From Salinimicrobium xinjiangense DSM 19287 (GTDB lineage Bacteria; Bacteroidota; Bacteroidia; Flavobacteriales; Flavobacteriaceae), in the NCBI RefSeq assembly GCF_000423585.1, contig NZ_AUIG01000029.1, positions 1 to 57,655 on the forward strand: 57,655 nt of DNA. The letters are read 5' to 3'. Positions 36,488 to 45,133 of the stretch are shown here, in pieces (within the stretch, counting starts at the first letter, position 1; every line of letters begins with the position of its first letter). A program made the position numbers and the translations under genes. The notes under the pieces were generated by a model, which searched no databases, was not told the origin of the DNA, and was given only the letters and a program-made list of their open reading frames with translations.

Positions 36488-37612
36488 TTAATCTCCGTCT
36501 GTGTCAACATAATCCACACTAATGGAAAGAGCCTGCAGCATATCGACCTTCATTAACACCACATTCTTCTGAAGCTCATCAAAAGCCTGTAGCATAACCG
36601 AATTATTTGTCTGGATCTGCTCTACAAAATCAGCATTAAGATTTGTAGCCTGCTGTTTAATAACGTCAAATTGCCCATTGATGAGACTGCTGAGATCTGC
36701 GGAATTCTTAACGCTGTTCAGATGATCCAGGTATTGCTTGTAGCTGGGACCTGTTTCGCTTTTACCGAAATGTTTTCCGTTAAAGAAATTCTGCACTGTT
36801 TCCAGGGCTTTTAAATAAAGATCTTTTGATAATCCTTCAGAATATTTTGCCTCCACATTTTGAGGCACCGGATTCCCTGTAAAAGCTCCCGCAGGAATCC
36901 CAATTTTACCGGACCTCAAATTCTTTTCGTAATACATTACGTAATCATTGGTAAACCGATCCACAGAACCGGTGTTTGAAGAAGCTGTATTGGATACAAA
37001 TTCATCGCGGAAGGAATTCTGCCAATCGGCCAAAACTTCCTGTGTCAAACCATTGATCCTGGTGGATACCGCCTGTAAATAATTGCGATATTCCGAAGCA
37101 TCGGCATGACTTGTATAAAATTCTACTATGCCGGCATCTTCTTCTGCTAATCCATTCAACAGGAGGTCCAGGGCCGGAAAACCCTGCTCATCGTAGGATG
37201 TGAATAATTCCAGGTTATAGCTTCCACTTTCTATTTTCCCCTTTACAGCTGCCTCGTCTACCGGATAGGTATTAAGGAACATCCTGTAATTAATGGTTTC
37301 TGCCCTACCCATCCCAAACATAGCAACCGTTTGATATTGTATATAGGCTTCTTCATATGATGCCCTAAGGCTGGCGAGATTTGCTTCGGAAGGCTCCTGC
37401 ACAAAAGCTTCTGTTTTCTCCTCCAGGTCTGTAGTATATGAAGCAAAATTCTCAAAGGAAGGAATGATGATATTATCAGCCCAGTTCTCCAGAAGCGCGC
37501 CCCGGTCAAAACTATCCTTATCGGTAGATTTTTTACTGTCATCTGAATTACAGGAAATCAGTATAGAAATAAAAAAGATAAGGGTAAATAATTTATGATT
37601 TTTCATTTTCAT
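36488..37612 (-). CDS. Imelysin-family lipoprotein
   Basis: Imelysin-type proteins are outer-membrane or periplasmic helical proteins linked to iron uptake. This 374-residue lipoprotein has lipobox LISC (Cys21) and two four-helix-bundle halves with DRGALLENWADNIIIPSF, SLRASYEEAYIQYQTVAMFG and a paired second half. In many imelysins a GxHxxE motif forms the conserved site; here the matching place reads GFPALD (residues 144-149), so the His and Glu are missing. This may be a divergent subgroup with a different site. The gene lies 19 bases upstream of the HTTM gene in the same direction, and 182 bases downstream of the DUF4856 gene. Confidence 0.88.
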   Translation of the reverse strand: MKMKNHKLFTLIFFISILISCNSDDSKKSTDKDSFDRGALLENWADNIIIPSFENFASYTTDLEEKTEAFVQEPSEANLASLRASYEEAYIQYQTVAMFGMGRAETINYRMFLNTYPVDEAAVKGKIESGSYNLELFTSYDEQGFPALDLLLNGLAEEDAGIVEFYTSHADASEYRNYLQAVSTRINGLTQEVLADWQNSFRDEFVSNTASSNTGSVDRFTNDYVMYYEKNLRSGKIGIPAGAFTGNPVPQNVEAKYSEGLSKDLYLKALETVQNFFNGKHFGKSETGPSYKQYLDHLNSVKNSADLSSLINGQFDVIKQQATNLNADFVEQIQTNNSVMLQAFDELQKNVVLMKVDMLQALSISVDYVDTDGD

Positions 37613-37708
37613 AGTGGTTTAAAAAAGCAGTTTTAAGCCCGTTATGATCCGGGGTAATCATGGAAATTCTGGTTTTTAATATTTTCAAAAAAAACCAGTT
37701 CCTGTATT

Positions 37709-37754
37709 TAATTCTGAAACCCGCCCGGACTGCGGGCAGGTTACTTCAGAATTA
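37709..37754 (-). repeat. Hairpin between DUF4856 and imelysin genes
   Basis: Inner stem AACCTGCCCG/CGGGCGGGTT (minus strand) around CAGTC, plus outer arms TAATTCTGAA/TTCAGAATTA. There is no strong T-tract, so it may be a partial terminator or a dispersed intergenic palindrome that lowers expression of the imelysin genes relative to DUF4856. Confidence 0.55.
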
Positions 37755-37794
37755 AGGTTTAGCAGCTAAATATGCTACTTAACGATCTTTTAAA

Positions 37795-39003
37795 TTACTC
37801 AGCTGCCTGTGCAACTGTATAATTAAATGGCGCTGCAATGGTTGCAGAAAGTGCATCCAGAATTTCCGGAGTTACATCCCAGAAGCCATCACCGTCCATA
37901 AGGATCTCAAGCATCGCATCAATTTCCGATGTTGAAAGATATGGAGCATTGGTAGCAGGATTATGAGTGAATCTTAGACTGTAAATAAACCCGTAACCTT
38001 CAGACAATGAATGAAAGGCAGTTCCCATCTTTTTGGCTTCAAGAGCCCTCTTACCGGCCTGCAGATAATACACTGCACGAATTCCGATAATTTCTGAAAT
38101 ATTTTCGCGGATGATCTCCACCTGCTGGTCTCTTACGTTATATTTCCCTGCAACTATAGCTGCACGTCCTAATTTGAAAGCTTCAAATGTTTCTTCAGCA
38201 ATTCCTGCAAAATCAGGATCGGCTTCTACCCGTCCCATATATTTCAATAACAATTGATCAGCATTGTCACCCAATGCAGCATTGGGATTAGCTACAGGTA
38301 CAGTTGGGTGCCCATATAAATATCCATAGGCCTCATCCCATTTGTGTTCCATTGTGGTATAAGACTTTCCTTCTTCCGTTAAACCTGCATCGTTCTTTTC
38401 AACATTATCTCCCGCATCAAGGACTTCTACAGAAAGGTAATTATTCAGTATCTGGTCTGCTACCAGTGCGCCTATAAGTCCCTTTGCAAAAGCCTGATTA
38501 TATTCGAGTCCTTTTCCATTCACATAGCGAACGCTGGAACCATCTGCAATTTGCCCTGCAACTCCCGGAGTTGCCACTTCATTTTTGTTAGGAAATACTT
38601 CATTGACCTGTCCAGTAATGAAAGATTCAAAATCATTTTTAAGAGCGTGGCTTTCCTCTGTATTACCTGTAAAATAAAGCTGAGAAGCAGCTACTTTGCT
38701 CTTTATGCTTTTTGAAGAAGAATTGAGTTCTTCAGAAGAGAAAGGATCATTTACATTAGAATACATGTTAGAGAGACTGGCTTCTGTAGCATTGTCAAAG
38801 TCATTGAAAGAAGACAACAATTCCCCGACCATTACTAACCTTGTAGTCTGCCCTTCGAAATTTACACTGGAATTATCATTCCTTTCAAAAGCATAGGTTT
38901 CCGGCACATCAATATTATCGATTTCAATAGGAGGGTTGTCATCCACTGTACAGGAAGTAAATAATAGTCCTCCAACTACAGTCGCAAAAAGAGCATTTTT
39001 CAT
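37795..39003 (-). CDS. DUF4856-domain lipoprotein
   Basis: A 402-residue lipoprotein (lipobox LFTSC, Cys18) of the DUF4856 family, which is found in Bacteroidota beside imelysin genes. The mature part is largely helical, with TMEHKWDEAYGYLYG, LLKYMGRVEADPDFAG and SEGYGFIYSLRF. I cannot assign a biochemical role; the context suggests a surface-exposed or periplasmic partner in iron or haem uptake. It is the first gene of the operon DUF4856-imelysin-HTTM-TonB receptor and sits directly behind a strong promoter with two candidate operator sites. Confidence 0.85.
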   Translation of the reverse strand: MKNALFATVVGGLLFTSCTVDDNPPIEIDNIDVPETYAFERNDNSSVNFEGQTTRLVMVGELLSSFNDFDNATEASLSNMYSNVNDPFSSEELNSSSKSIKSKVAASQLYFTGNTEESHALKNDFESFITGQVNEVFPNKNEVATPGVAGQIADGSSVRYVNGKGLEYNQAFAKGLIGALVADQILNNYLSVEVLDAGDNVEKNDAGLTEEGKSYTTMEHKWDEAYGYLYGHPTVPVANPNAALGDNADQLLLKYMGRVEADPDFAGIAEETFEAFKLGRAAIVAGKYNVRDQQVEIIRENISEIIGIRAVYYLQAGKRALEAKKMGTAFHSLSEGYGFIYSLRFTHNPATNAPYLSTSEIDAMLEILMDGDGFWDVTPEILDALSATIAAPFNYTVAQAAE

Positions 39004-39009
39004 TCTAAT

Positions 39010-39104
39010 TTATTTAGACTTGTTTAAAATAAGGTTGATTTTCGGGTGCAAATATAGAGCAGCTTCAACATTTCGCAAAGCTTATTTAGACTTAATTTAA
39101 ATAA
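39010..39104 (-). promoter_or_regulatory. Promoter and two candidate iron operators before DUF4856
   Basis: The minus strand has TTTG (39079-39076), a 19-base spacer and TATATTTG (39056-39049), an exact Bacteroidota promoter. A palindromic site TTATTTAGACTTAATTTAAA lies just upstream (39082-39104), and a second, less perfect copy (39010-39032) lies between the promoter and the start codon. The same site occurs at the fbpA promoter. A repressor binding both sites could block or loop out the promoter. Fur- or DtxR-type control by iron is inferred from the genes it governs. Confidence 0.7.
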
Positions 39105-39141
39105 AATTTAGCTATTGAAATATTCGCACCAATTGAATTTA

Positions 39142-40005
39142 CTAATGATAAGCAGAGAAGATCTTTGTAGCTTCATTATGAGATGACTCAAAACTCATCA
39201 TCTTGACATTGGTATCTGCTTTTTTTGAAGTAAAGTAGGAAAGCAGTTTTTCCGTAGGCATATTGCCTGTTAATTCATCCTTGGCCATAGGGCAGCCACC
39301 AAAGCCCTGTATAGCCCCATCAAATCTTCTACAGCCAGATCTATAGGCAGCATCCACTTTTTCAAACCACTTTGTGGGAGTCGTGTGAAGGTGCGCTCCG
39401 AATTCTATGGAAGGATACTTCGGAATAAGATTTGAAAAAAGATACTCTATGACCTCCGGGGTAGAACTTCCTATGGTGTCTGAAAGAGATAATATTTTAA
39501 CTCCCATTCCTGAAAGCTTTTCTGTCCACTCTCCCACGATCTCCACATCCCAGGGATCTCCATAAGGATTTCCGAAACCCATTGAAAGATAGGCTACAAC
39601 CTCTTTACCTGTAGCATTGGCAATATCCAGGATCTCCTGAAGCGTCTCCACAGATTCGGCTATGGTCTTATGGGTATTCCGCATCTGAAAGTTTTCAGAA
39701 ATAGAGAAAGGATATCCCAGATACTGAATTTCCGGATGTTGAGATGCATCCTGTGCCCCACGGGTATTGGCAACAATAGCCAAAAGTTTACTCCGGGTTC
39801 GGGAGAGATCAAGTCTGGATAATACCTCGGCTGTATCAGCCATTTGCGGAATGGCTTTGGGCGAAACAAAACTTCCGAAGTCAATGGTGTCAAAACCACA
39901 TCGTAAAAGTGACTGGATATATTGAACTTTCTTATCTGTAGGAATGAAGGTTTTTATTCCCTGCATCGCGTCACGCGGACATTCGATAATCTTGATCTTC
40001 GCCAT
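39142..40005 (-). CDS. Hydroxymethylglutaryl-CoA lyase
   Basis: Cleaves HMG-CoA to acetoacetate and acetyl-CoA in leucine breakdown. The 287-residue protein is a TIM-barrel of the DRE-type family (ECPRDAMQG, the DRE-like start), with GFDTIDFGSFVSPKAIPQMAD, LSLSDTIGSSTPE, FGAHLHTTP and GCRRFDGAIQGFGGCPMAKDELTGN carrying the active-site Cys. A TATATTTG box (40017-40010, minus strand) sits only five bases before the ATG, so the transcript may be leaderless. The neighbouring iron operon lies downstream. Confidence 0.92.
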   Translation of the reverse strand: MAKIKIIECPRDAMQGIKTFIPTDKKVQYIQSLLRCGFDTIDFGSFVSPKAIPQMADTAEVLSRLDLSRTRSKLLAIVANTRGAQDASQHPEIQYLGYPFSISENFQMRNTHKTIAESVETLQEILDIANATGKEVVAYLSMGFGNPYGDPWDVEIVGEWTEKLSGMGVKILSLSDTIGSSTPEVIEYLFSNLIPKYPSIEFGAHLHTTPTKWFEKVDAAYRSGCRRFDGAIQGFGGCPMAKDELTGNMPTEKLLSYFTSKKADTNVKMMSFESSHNEATKIFSAYH

Positions 40006-40632
40006 AGGCCAAATATAAGGAAGATGTACGAAGTTAGAAGTACGAAATTAGAAGTCAATTTCCGATTTACAAAGGAGGAATTACGAAGTTTCATTAGCAA
40101 CGTCTTTGCGAGACCTCTGAAAAAAATTTCTAGCGTAGGAAATGACGTCTGTTCCTTGTATAATACAATATTCCCTTCAGAGTATCTTTTTTGTAAGTGT
40201 AGTGCTTCCCCGGCGTTAAAAATTTTTGAAGCCTTGGAGAAAATTTAGCCGGGGAGCACGGTTCCGATTTGCGGGAGCAAAATCGGAAACACCTATCAAA
40301 AAAGTGTCCTTTTTTTGGTTCGTTTTTTTGGACAAGCAAAAAAATGAACAATTATGAAAAGATGCGAATTTTTAACGACCGAAGGGAGAAAATAAATTTC
40401 TAAAGAAAAACGTCAATGGTAGGAGCCGAAAAGGCGACTGAGACAATCTCCCTCTCGAAATGTATTTCATTTTCTGTGCAGTTCAAAGAGGCAGCCCGGT
40501 ATAAAAGAATGAGATTGCTTCGCTCCACTGCGTTTTGCTCGCAAAGACGTTTAAAATTTTATTAGCGGCCGAAAAGGATTCAAAACTCATTTAAAGTTTC
40601 TTCTCAATACTCAATACTCAATACTAACTACT
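40006..40632. other. Intergenic region with hairpins and repeats
   Basis: No gene is supported in this gap. It contains AAGTTAGAAGTACGAAATTAGAAG words (40030-40053), ACTCAATACTCAATACT words (40605-40625) and a series of three hairpins (40202-40335): GTGCTTCCCCGGC/GCCGGGGAGCAC, TTCCGATTTGC/GCAAAATCGGAA and TGTCC/GGACA with T-rich loops. A stretch with AACGTCTTTGCGAGACC (40099 on) and its approximate inverse GCTCGCAAAGACGTTT (40540 on) brackets the region. The frame on the minus strand (40130-40351) simply follows the hairpins. Confidence 0.55.
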
Positions 40633-41250
40633 CTACACCAAAATAAAAACTCCTATCCCAATAAAGACCACCACCTGTACCCATTTAAAGACTATTCCCG
40701 ACTTGGGATGCTTCCGAAGGTATTTTGAAATTTTCCCTGCAAGTATAGCAACTGTAGAAAAAATAATAAAAGCCTGCAGCATGAACAGAAAACCTAAAAG
40801 GTAAAACTGATAAATGGTATTAACCTCCGGCTCCCACAGGAATCCAGGAAAAAAGGCAAGGAAGAAAATTGCCACCTTGGGATTTAAAACATTCATCAAA
40901 AATCCCTTTTTGAAGAGGGAAGTGAGCTCCTTCTTCTGTTCCGCTACGGGAGCCTTGAAATTAATTGCTGCATCACTTTTGTAAACCTGCCAGGCGAGAT
41001 AAAAAAGATAGGCAGCACCTAAAATTTTGATAATTAGAAATAGGTTGTCGGATTGTTTTATAACAGCCGAAATCCCAAAAGCAACCAGACTCGTATGAAC
41101 AATGATGCCTGAAACCAGCCCCAGGGTAGTTACAATCCCATGTTTTTTGCCGTTGGTCATTCCCTGCACAAGGACATAGATGATATCGGGCCCGGGAGAA
41201 AGGGTAAGTAAAATGGAAGCAGTCAGGAATGCAATGAGTTCCCCCGCCAC
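40633..41250 (-). CDS. LysE-family translocator
   Basis: A 205-residue inner-membrane exporter of the LysE/RhtB type with about six helices. MAGELIAFLTASILLTLSPGPDIIYVL carries the family SPGPD motif, followed by GIVTTLGLVSGIIVHT, LYLAW-type and MNVLNPKVAIFFLAFFPGF. It exports amino acids or related small molecules; the substrate cannot be predicted. The GTG start overlaps the TAG stop of pyrD by one base, so the two are co-transcribed. Confidence 0.88.
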   Translation of the reverse strand: MAGELIAFLTASILLTLSPGPDIIYVLVQGMTNGKKHGIVTTLGLVSGIIVHTSLVAFGISAVIKQSDNLFLIIKILGAAYLFYLAWQVYKSDAAINFKAPVAEQKKELTSLFKKGFLMNVLNPKVAIFFLAFFPGFLWEPEVNTIYQFYLLGFLFMLQAFIIFSTVAILAGKISKYLRKHPKSGIVFKWVQVVVFIGIGVFILV

Positions 41251-42269
41251 TATGAGCGCTTTAGGATTTCCTTATTGATCTTTTTCACCAGCTTGGGTCC
41301 TTCATAGATAAAACCTGTGTACAACTGTACCAGACTTGCCCCGGCCTCCAGTTTTTCAATTGCATCCTGCGGACTCATTATCCCTCCTACTCCTATAATT
41401 GGAAAAGCCCTGTTGCTTTTTTCTGAAAGGAATCTAATAACTTCGGTTGCCCGCTTAGTTAAGGGTTTTCCACTCAGGCCTCCTGTTTCGTCTTTATCGG
41501 GAGAAGTTAGTCCTTCCCGTGATATTGTTGTATTGGTAGCAATTACTCCGGCGATACCGGTTTCCTTTATAATATCAATAATGTCGAGTAACTGCGAATC
41601 TGTAAGATCTGGTGCAATTTTAAGAAGGATCGGTTTTGGAGCTGACCGCTTCAGGTTTTCCTGCTGCAGGGTGTTCAGTAGTGCTGTAAGAGGTGCTTTA
41701 TCCTGCAGCTCCCGTAAATTAGGCGTATTGGGAGAACTCACATTTACCACAAAATAATCCACATAGTCAAAAAGGGCATTAAAGCAGATCCTATAATCAT
41801 CAACAGCTTTCTCGTTTGGAGTAACTTTATTCTTACCAATATTACCTCCAATCAGCACATCTTTATTCTTCTTCAACCTTTCTACAGCTTCAGCTACACC
41901 GCCGTTGTTGAAGCCCATCCGGTTAATGATTGCTTTATCCTCTTTTAAGCGGAAAAGTCTTTTCTTTTCATTTCCCGGCTGCGGTTTAGGCGTGAGAGTG
42001 CCAATTTCAATGAACCCGAATCCGAAGTTGGAGAGCTCTTTATACAACTTTGCATCTTTATCAAAACCTGCAGCAAGGCCCACCGGATTTTTAAATTTAA
42101 TTCCGAATACTTCCCGCTCCAGCCGTGGATCTTCCACTACGAATTCTTTTTTTATCCTGGATTGTATCCCCGGAAGCTTAAATAACTTCCGAAGCATGGA
42201 AAAAGTAAAATAATGCACCTTTTCAGGATCAATATTGAAAAGTAATGGACGGATTATGCTATGGTACAT
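41250..42269 (-). CDS. pyrD: Dihydroorotate dehydrogenase (quinone), class 2
   Basis: Membrane-associated flavoprotein that oxidises dihydroorotate, passing electrons to menaquinone, in pyrimidine synthesis. I place the start at the ATG at 42269 ([20 protein letters not shown]), giving 339 residues; the frame opens nine codons earlier, which the family does not need. Motifs are [61 protein letters not shown] and [16 protein letters not shown]. The N-terminal helix region marks class 2 (quinone-linked). Confidence 0.95.
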   Translation of the reverse strand: MYHSIIRPLLFNIDPEKVHYFTFSMLRKLFKLPGIQSRIKKEFVVEDPRLEREVFGIKFKNPVGLAAGFDKDAKLYKELSNFGFGFIEIGTLTPKPQPGNEKKRLFRLKEDKAIINRMGFNNGGVAEAVERLKKNKDVLIGGNIGKNKVTPNEKAVDDYRICFNALFDYVDYFVVNVSSPNTPNLRELQDKAPLTALLNTLQQENLKRSAPKPILLKIAPDLTDSQLLDIIDIIKETGIAGVIATNTTISREGLTSPDKDETGGLSGKPLTKRATEVIRFLSEKSNRAFPIIGVGGIMSPQDAIEKLEAGASLVQLYTGFIYEGPKLVKKINKEILKRS

Positions 42270-42380
42270 GGGTGGAATTTTAGGCAAAATTAACACAAAG
42301 CTTCCTAAAAAAGCAGGAAATCAGGAAAGCTTTTCAAGCTGCTCTTTATATCTTTATTTTTGAAAAAAATATCAGCAATA

Positions 42381-43634
42381 ATGACCAACAAACAGGAATT
42401 GATAGATCGGTTTTTAAGCTATGTAAAAATAGATACTCAGAGTGATGAAAACAGCGACACTACCCCAAGTACAGAAAAACAGTGGGATCTTGCGAACAAA
42501 TTGAAAGATGAGCTACAGGCCATGGGAATGCAGGAAGTAATCATTGATGAAAACGCTTATGTAATGGCTACACTGCCTTCTAATGTTGATCATGATGTAC
42601 CGGTAATTGGTTTTGTTTCTCATTTTGATACCACTCCGGATTTTTCAGGAACAAATGTGAATCCGCAGATCATTGAAAATTATGACGGGAAGGACATTGT
42701 GCTGAATAAAGAAAAGAATATTATCCTTTCTCCCGACTACTTCAGTGATCTCTTACAATACAAGGGACAAACAATTATAACTACAGACGGAAATACCCTT
42801 TTAGGGGCAGATGACAAGGCGGGTATTACAGAGATCATGGAGGCAATGAAGTACCTCATTAACAATCCGCAGGTAAAACATGGAAAGATCCGTATCTGTT
42901 TTACACCCGACGAGGAAATTGGCCGCGGAGCCCATAAGTTCGATGTGGAAAAGTTTGGTGCCGAATGGGCATATACCATGGATGGCAGCCAGGTGGGCGA
43001 ATTGGAATATGAAAATTTCAACGCTGCCGGAGCCGTGGTTAAAGTGAGCGGTAAAAGCGTACATCCCGGTTATGCAAAGGATAAAATGATCAACAGCATG
43101 TACATTGCCATGGATTACATCAGCTCCCTTCCAAGACTTGAAACTCCGGAACATACCGAAGACCGGCAGGGATTCTTCCATCTTAACGGTATAGAGGGCG
43201 ATGTGGAAGAAACGACTTTACATTACATTATTCGTGATCATGACAGGGAACATTTTGAGGCCCGAAAACAGATGATGGAGGACCTGGCCCGGGAGATCTG
43301 CAGTCAGCAGGAAAGAGATTGTGTGACTGTGGAGATCAAAGATCAGTATTTCAACATGCGGGAAAAGGTGGAGCCTGTGATGCATATTGTGGATATAGCG
43401 GAAGAAGCCATGAAGCAGGTTGACGTAACTCCTATAATAAAACCTATTCGTGGAGGAACAGATGGAGCCCAGTTAAGTTTTAAAGGCCTTCCCTGCCCTA
43501 ACATCTTCGCCGGCGGACATAATTTTCACGGTAAATATGAGTACGTACCGGTCGAAAGTATGCAGAAAGCGGTAGAAGTAATCGTGAAGATAGCAGAGAT
43601 AACAGCGGAAAAGGATTCAAGATTTAAAATTTAA
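42381..43634 (+). CDS. pepT: Peptidase T (tripeptidase)
   Basis: Zinc aminotripeptidase of the M20 family. I place the start at the ATG at 42381, giving 417 residues ([20 protein letters not shown]); a TTG frame start at 42360 lies inside a TATTTTTG promoter box (42355-42362) and is rejected. Motifs are [39 protein letters not shown] and [19 protein letters not shown], together supplying the metal ligands. Length is normal. No neighbour shares its direction closely. Confidence 0.94.
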   Translation: MTNKQELIDRFLSYVKIDTQSDENSDTTPSTEKQWDLANKLKDELQAMGMQEVIIDENAYVMATLPSNVDHDVPVIGFVSHFDTTPDFSGTNVNPQIIENYDGKDIVLNKEKNIILSPDYFSDLLQYKGQTIITTDGNTLLGADDKAGITEIMEAMKYLINNPQVKHGKIRICFTPDEEIGRGAHKFDVEKFGAEWAYTMDGSQVGELEYENFNAAGAVVKVSGKSVHPGYAKDKMINSMYIAMDYISSLPRLETPEHTEDRQGFFHLNGIEGDVEETTLHYIIRDHDREHFEARKQMMEDLAREICSQQERDCVTVEIKDQYFNMREKVEPVMHIVDIAEEAMKQVDVTPIIKPIRGGTDGAQLSFKGLPCPNIFAGGHNFHGKYEYVPVESMQKAVEVIVKIAEITAEKDSRFKI

Positions 43635-43653
43635 AATTCCAAGTAGGGTTGCG

Positions 43654-43833
43654 GGTTGCGGGTTGCGGGTTGCGAGTGGCGTGTTTGGGTTTAGGTGTTG
43701 ACCTTAAATTTTAAAGTGGTTGTGGTTTAAGGATCCAAATTACCGAATTAACGAATTAACGAATCCCGAATTAACGAATTAACCAATCACCAATTAACCA
43801 ATCACTATTAACTAATTAACCATTCACCAAGCC
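43654..43833. repeat. Degenerate short word repeats after pepT
   Basis: Two blocks: GGGTTGC units (43654-43680) and ACGAATTA/ACCAATCA units (about 43744-43830), the second running up to the start of the next gene. No gene is seen. Confidence 0.85.
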
Positions 43834-44427
43834 ATGGCCATCCAATCTGCAGAACAATACATAGTGGCTCATCCTTCCTGGGAAAAGGAACTACGTGAAT
43901 TGCGGGAAATGATCCTGAGTACAGATGTGGAGGAAACCATCAAATGGGGTGCCCCTGTATATACTGTTGACGGTAAAAACGTGTTATCCATTGCCGCCTT
44001 TAAGAATCACTGCTCGATGTGGTTTTATAACGGAGCATTATTAGAAAAAAATACAGCTCTTCTGGAGAATGCGCAGGAAGGAAAGACAAAGGCTTTACGA
44101 CAGGTAAGATTTGAGCGTGGGGAAGAGATCCCCTTGAAGGAATTGAAAAAATATGTGCTCGAAGCAATCCGGAATCAAAAAGATGGCAAGGAGATTAAGC
44201 CGGTTAAAGCAAAAAAAATAAAAGTACCGGCAGAAATTGCAGCTGCTTTTTCTGAAGATCCGGCTTTCGAGGTTGCCTTTGACAATCTCTCTCCGGGAAA
44301 ACAACGGGAATATTGTGAGCATGTGAATGAGGCAAAAAGAGAAAATACAAGAAAAAGTCGCCTGGAAAAGATCATTCCCATGGTCAAGGAGGGAAAGGGC
44401 TTACATGATAAGTATAAGAATTGTTAG
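43834..44427 (+). CDS. YdeI/OmpD-associated family protein (DUF1801-OmdA)
   Basis: A 197-residue cytoplasmic protein with a DUF1801-type N-terminal domain (about 15-115: EMILSTDVEETIKWGAPVYTV, CSMWFYNGALLE, KALRQVRFERGEEI), then a bacteriocin-resistance or OmdA-like C-terminal segment (AFEVAFDNLSPGKQREYCEHV...RKSRLEKIIPMVKEG). These proteins are widespread but poorly understood. It is monocistronic: a strong terminator follows the stop and repeats precede it. Confidence 0.83.
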   Translation: MAIQSAEQYIVAHPSWEKELRELREMILSTDVEETIKWGAPVYTVDGKNVLSIAAFKNHCSMWFYNGALLEKNTALLENAQEGKTKALRQVRFERGEEIPLKELKKYVLEAIRNQKDGKEIKPVKAKKIKVPAEIAAAFSEDPAFEVAFDNLSPGKQREYCEHVNEAKRENTRKSRLEKIIPMVKEGKGLHDKYKNC

Positions 44428-44463
44428 AACCCTTTCAGGTTCGAAACCCTGAAAGGGTTCTAA
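44424..44463 (+). terminator. Terminator after YdeI-like gene
   Basis: A 16-base-pair stem TTAGAACCCTTTCAGG/CCTGAAAGGGTTCTAA (44424-44439, 44448-44463) over TTCGAAAC. The stop codon TAG lies inside its left arm. Confidence 0.8.
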
Positions 44464-45078
44464 TAATCTTCCGGAGCAATCCTGTCAGCGGCTTGACGCC
44501 CGGACAGGTTCTTGACAAAGACAGTTCCTAAACCGCTGCCAGGCTTGTTAAGCGCTGGCAGGGTTGTGAAAGACAATCCTCAAAACCGCTGCCAGGGTTT
44601 TTAACCGCTGGCAGGGTTGGCGCAGACAAACGTCGGGGTGGTTCGGTAATCAAACCTAACAGGTTTTGGAACTGTTAGGTTTATGCGACTTCAGGTTAAA
44701 AAAGATCTCAGCCTTACAGGCTGATGGTCTTTGGGAAATATAATTCCGGAACGCTGCTCCGGCTAAATTATTGACGGCCTCCAGCCTTTTTTAAATTGCA
44801 ATTCAGATATCTGGCCTATCAGTTCATTTCAAAGGTCGACTCGGTTGTAGATTGAACAAGAAATCATCCGTGCATCGGTGGCTAAAACACAAACAAAATC
44901 GCTGTAATGAATTACGAGGAGTTGACGTTGTTTAGGAAGACAATCCTCAAAACCGCTGCCAGGGTTTTTAACCGCTGGCAGGGTTGGTGCAGACAAACGT
45001 CCGGGTGGTTCGGTAATCAAACCTAACAGGTTTTGGAAACCTGGTAGGTTTTAAAAAGACCCTGCAGGTTTGCTGCAA
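44464..45078. repeat. Repeat-rich intergenic region with 100-bp direct repeat
   Basis: No gene is supported. A 100-base direct repeat occupies 44571-44670 and 44938-45037 with two mismatches, 367 bases apart. Each copy holds the element ACCGCTGCCAGGGTTTTTAACC followed by GCTGGCAGGGTT and then a CAAACCTAACAGGTTTTGGA hairpin. Further CCGCTGCCAGG/CGCTGGCAGG elements lie at 44529-44566, and a related CCTGTCAGCGG word at 44482. The same family is at 277-308. A minus-strand frame (44829-45020) follows the repeats and is not called. Confidence 0.85.
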
Positions 45079-45114
45079 TAAAAAAGCCTCACGCGGTGGC
45101 ATGAGGCTTTTTTA
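45079..45114 (-). terminator. Terminator after yajC
   Basis: TAAAAAAGCCTCA (45079-45091) pairs with TGAGGCTTTTTTA (45102-45114) over CGCGGTGGCA. It ends the minus-strand nusB/DUF1573/yajC region. Confidence 0.85.
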
Positions 45115-45133
45115 TTGTCGATCCCTAAGGATG

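Noticed and set aside
40130-40351. Minus-strand frame of 73 codons in the HMG-CoA lyase gap
   Set aside because: The translation is Phe/Lys/Arg-rich and runs through three hairpins; no membrane or motif pattern was seen. The DNA structure explains it better than a gene.
42360-42380. Upstream TTG start for pepT
   Set aside because: The TTG is the end of a TATTTTTG promoter box at 42355-42362, and the extra residues (MKKISAI) do not fit the family start. The ATG at 42381 fits.
44829-45020. Minus-strand frame of 63 codons in the repeat region
   Set aside because: It crosses the second copy of the 100-base repeat, and the same frame is not kept in the first copy.
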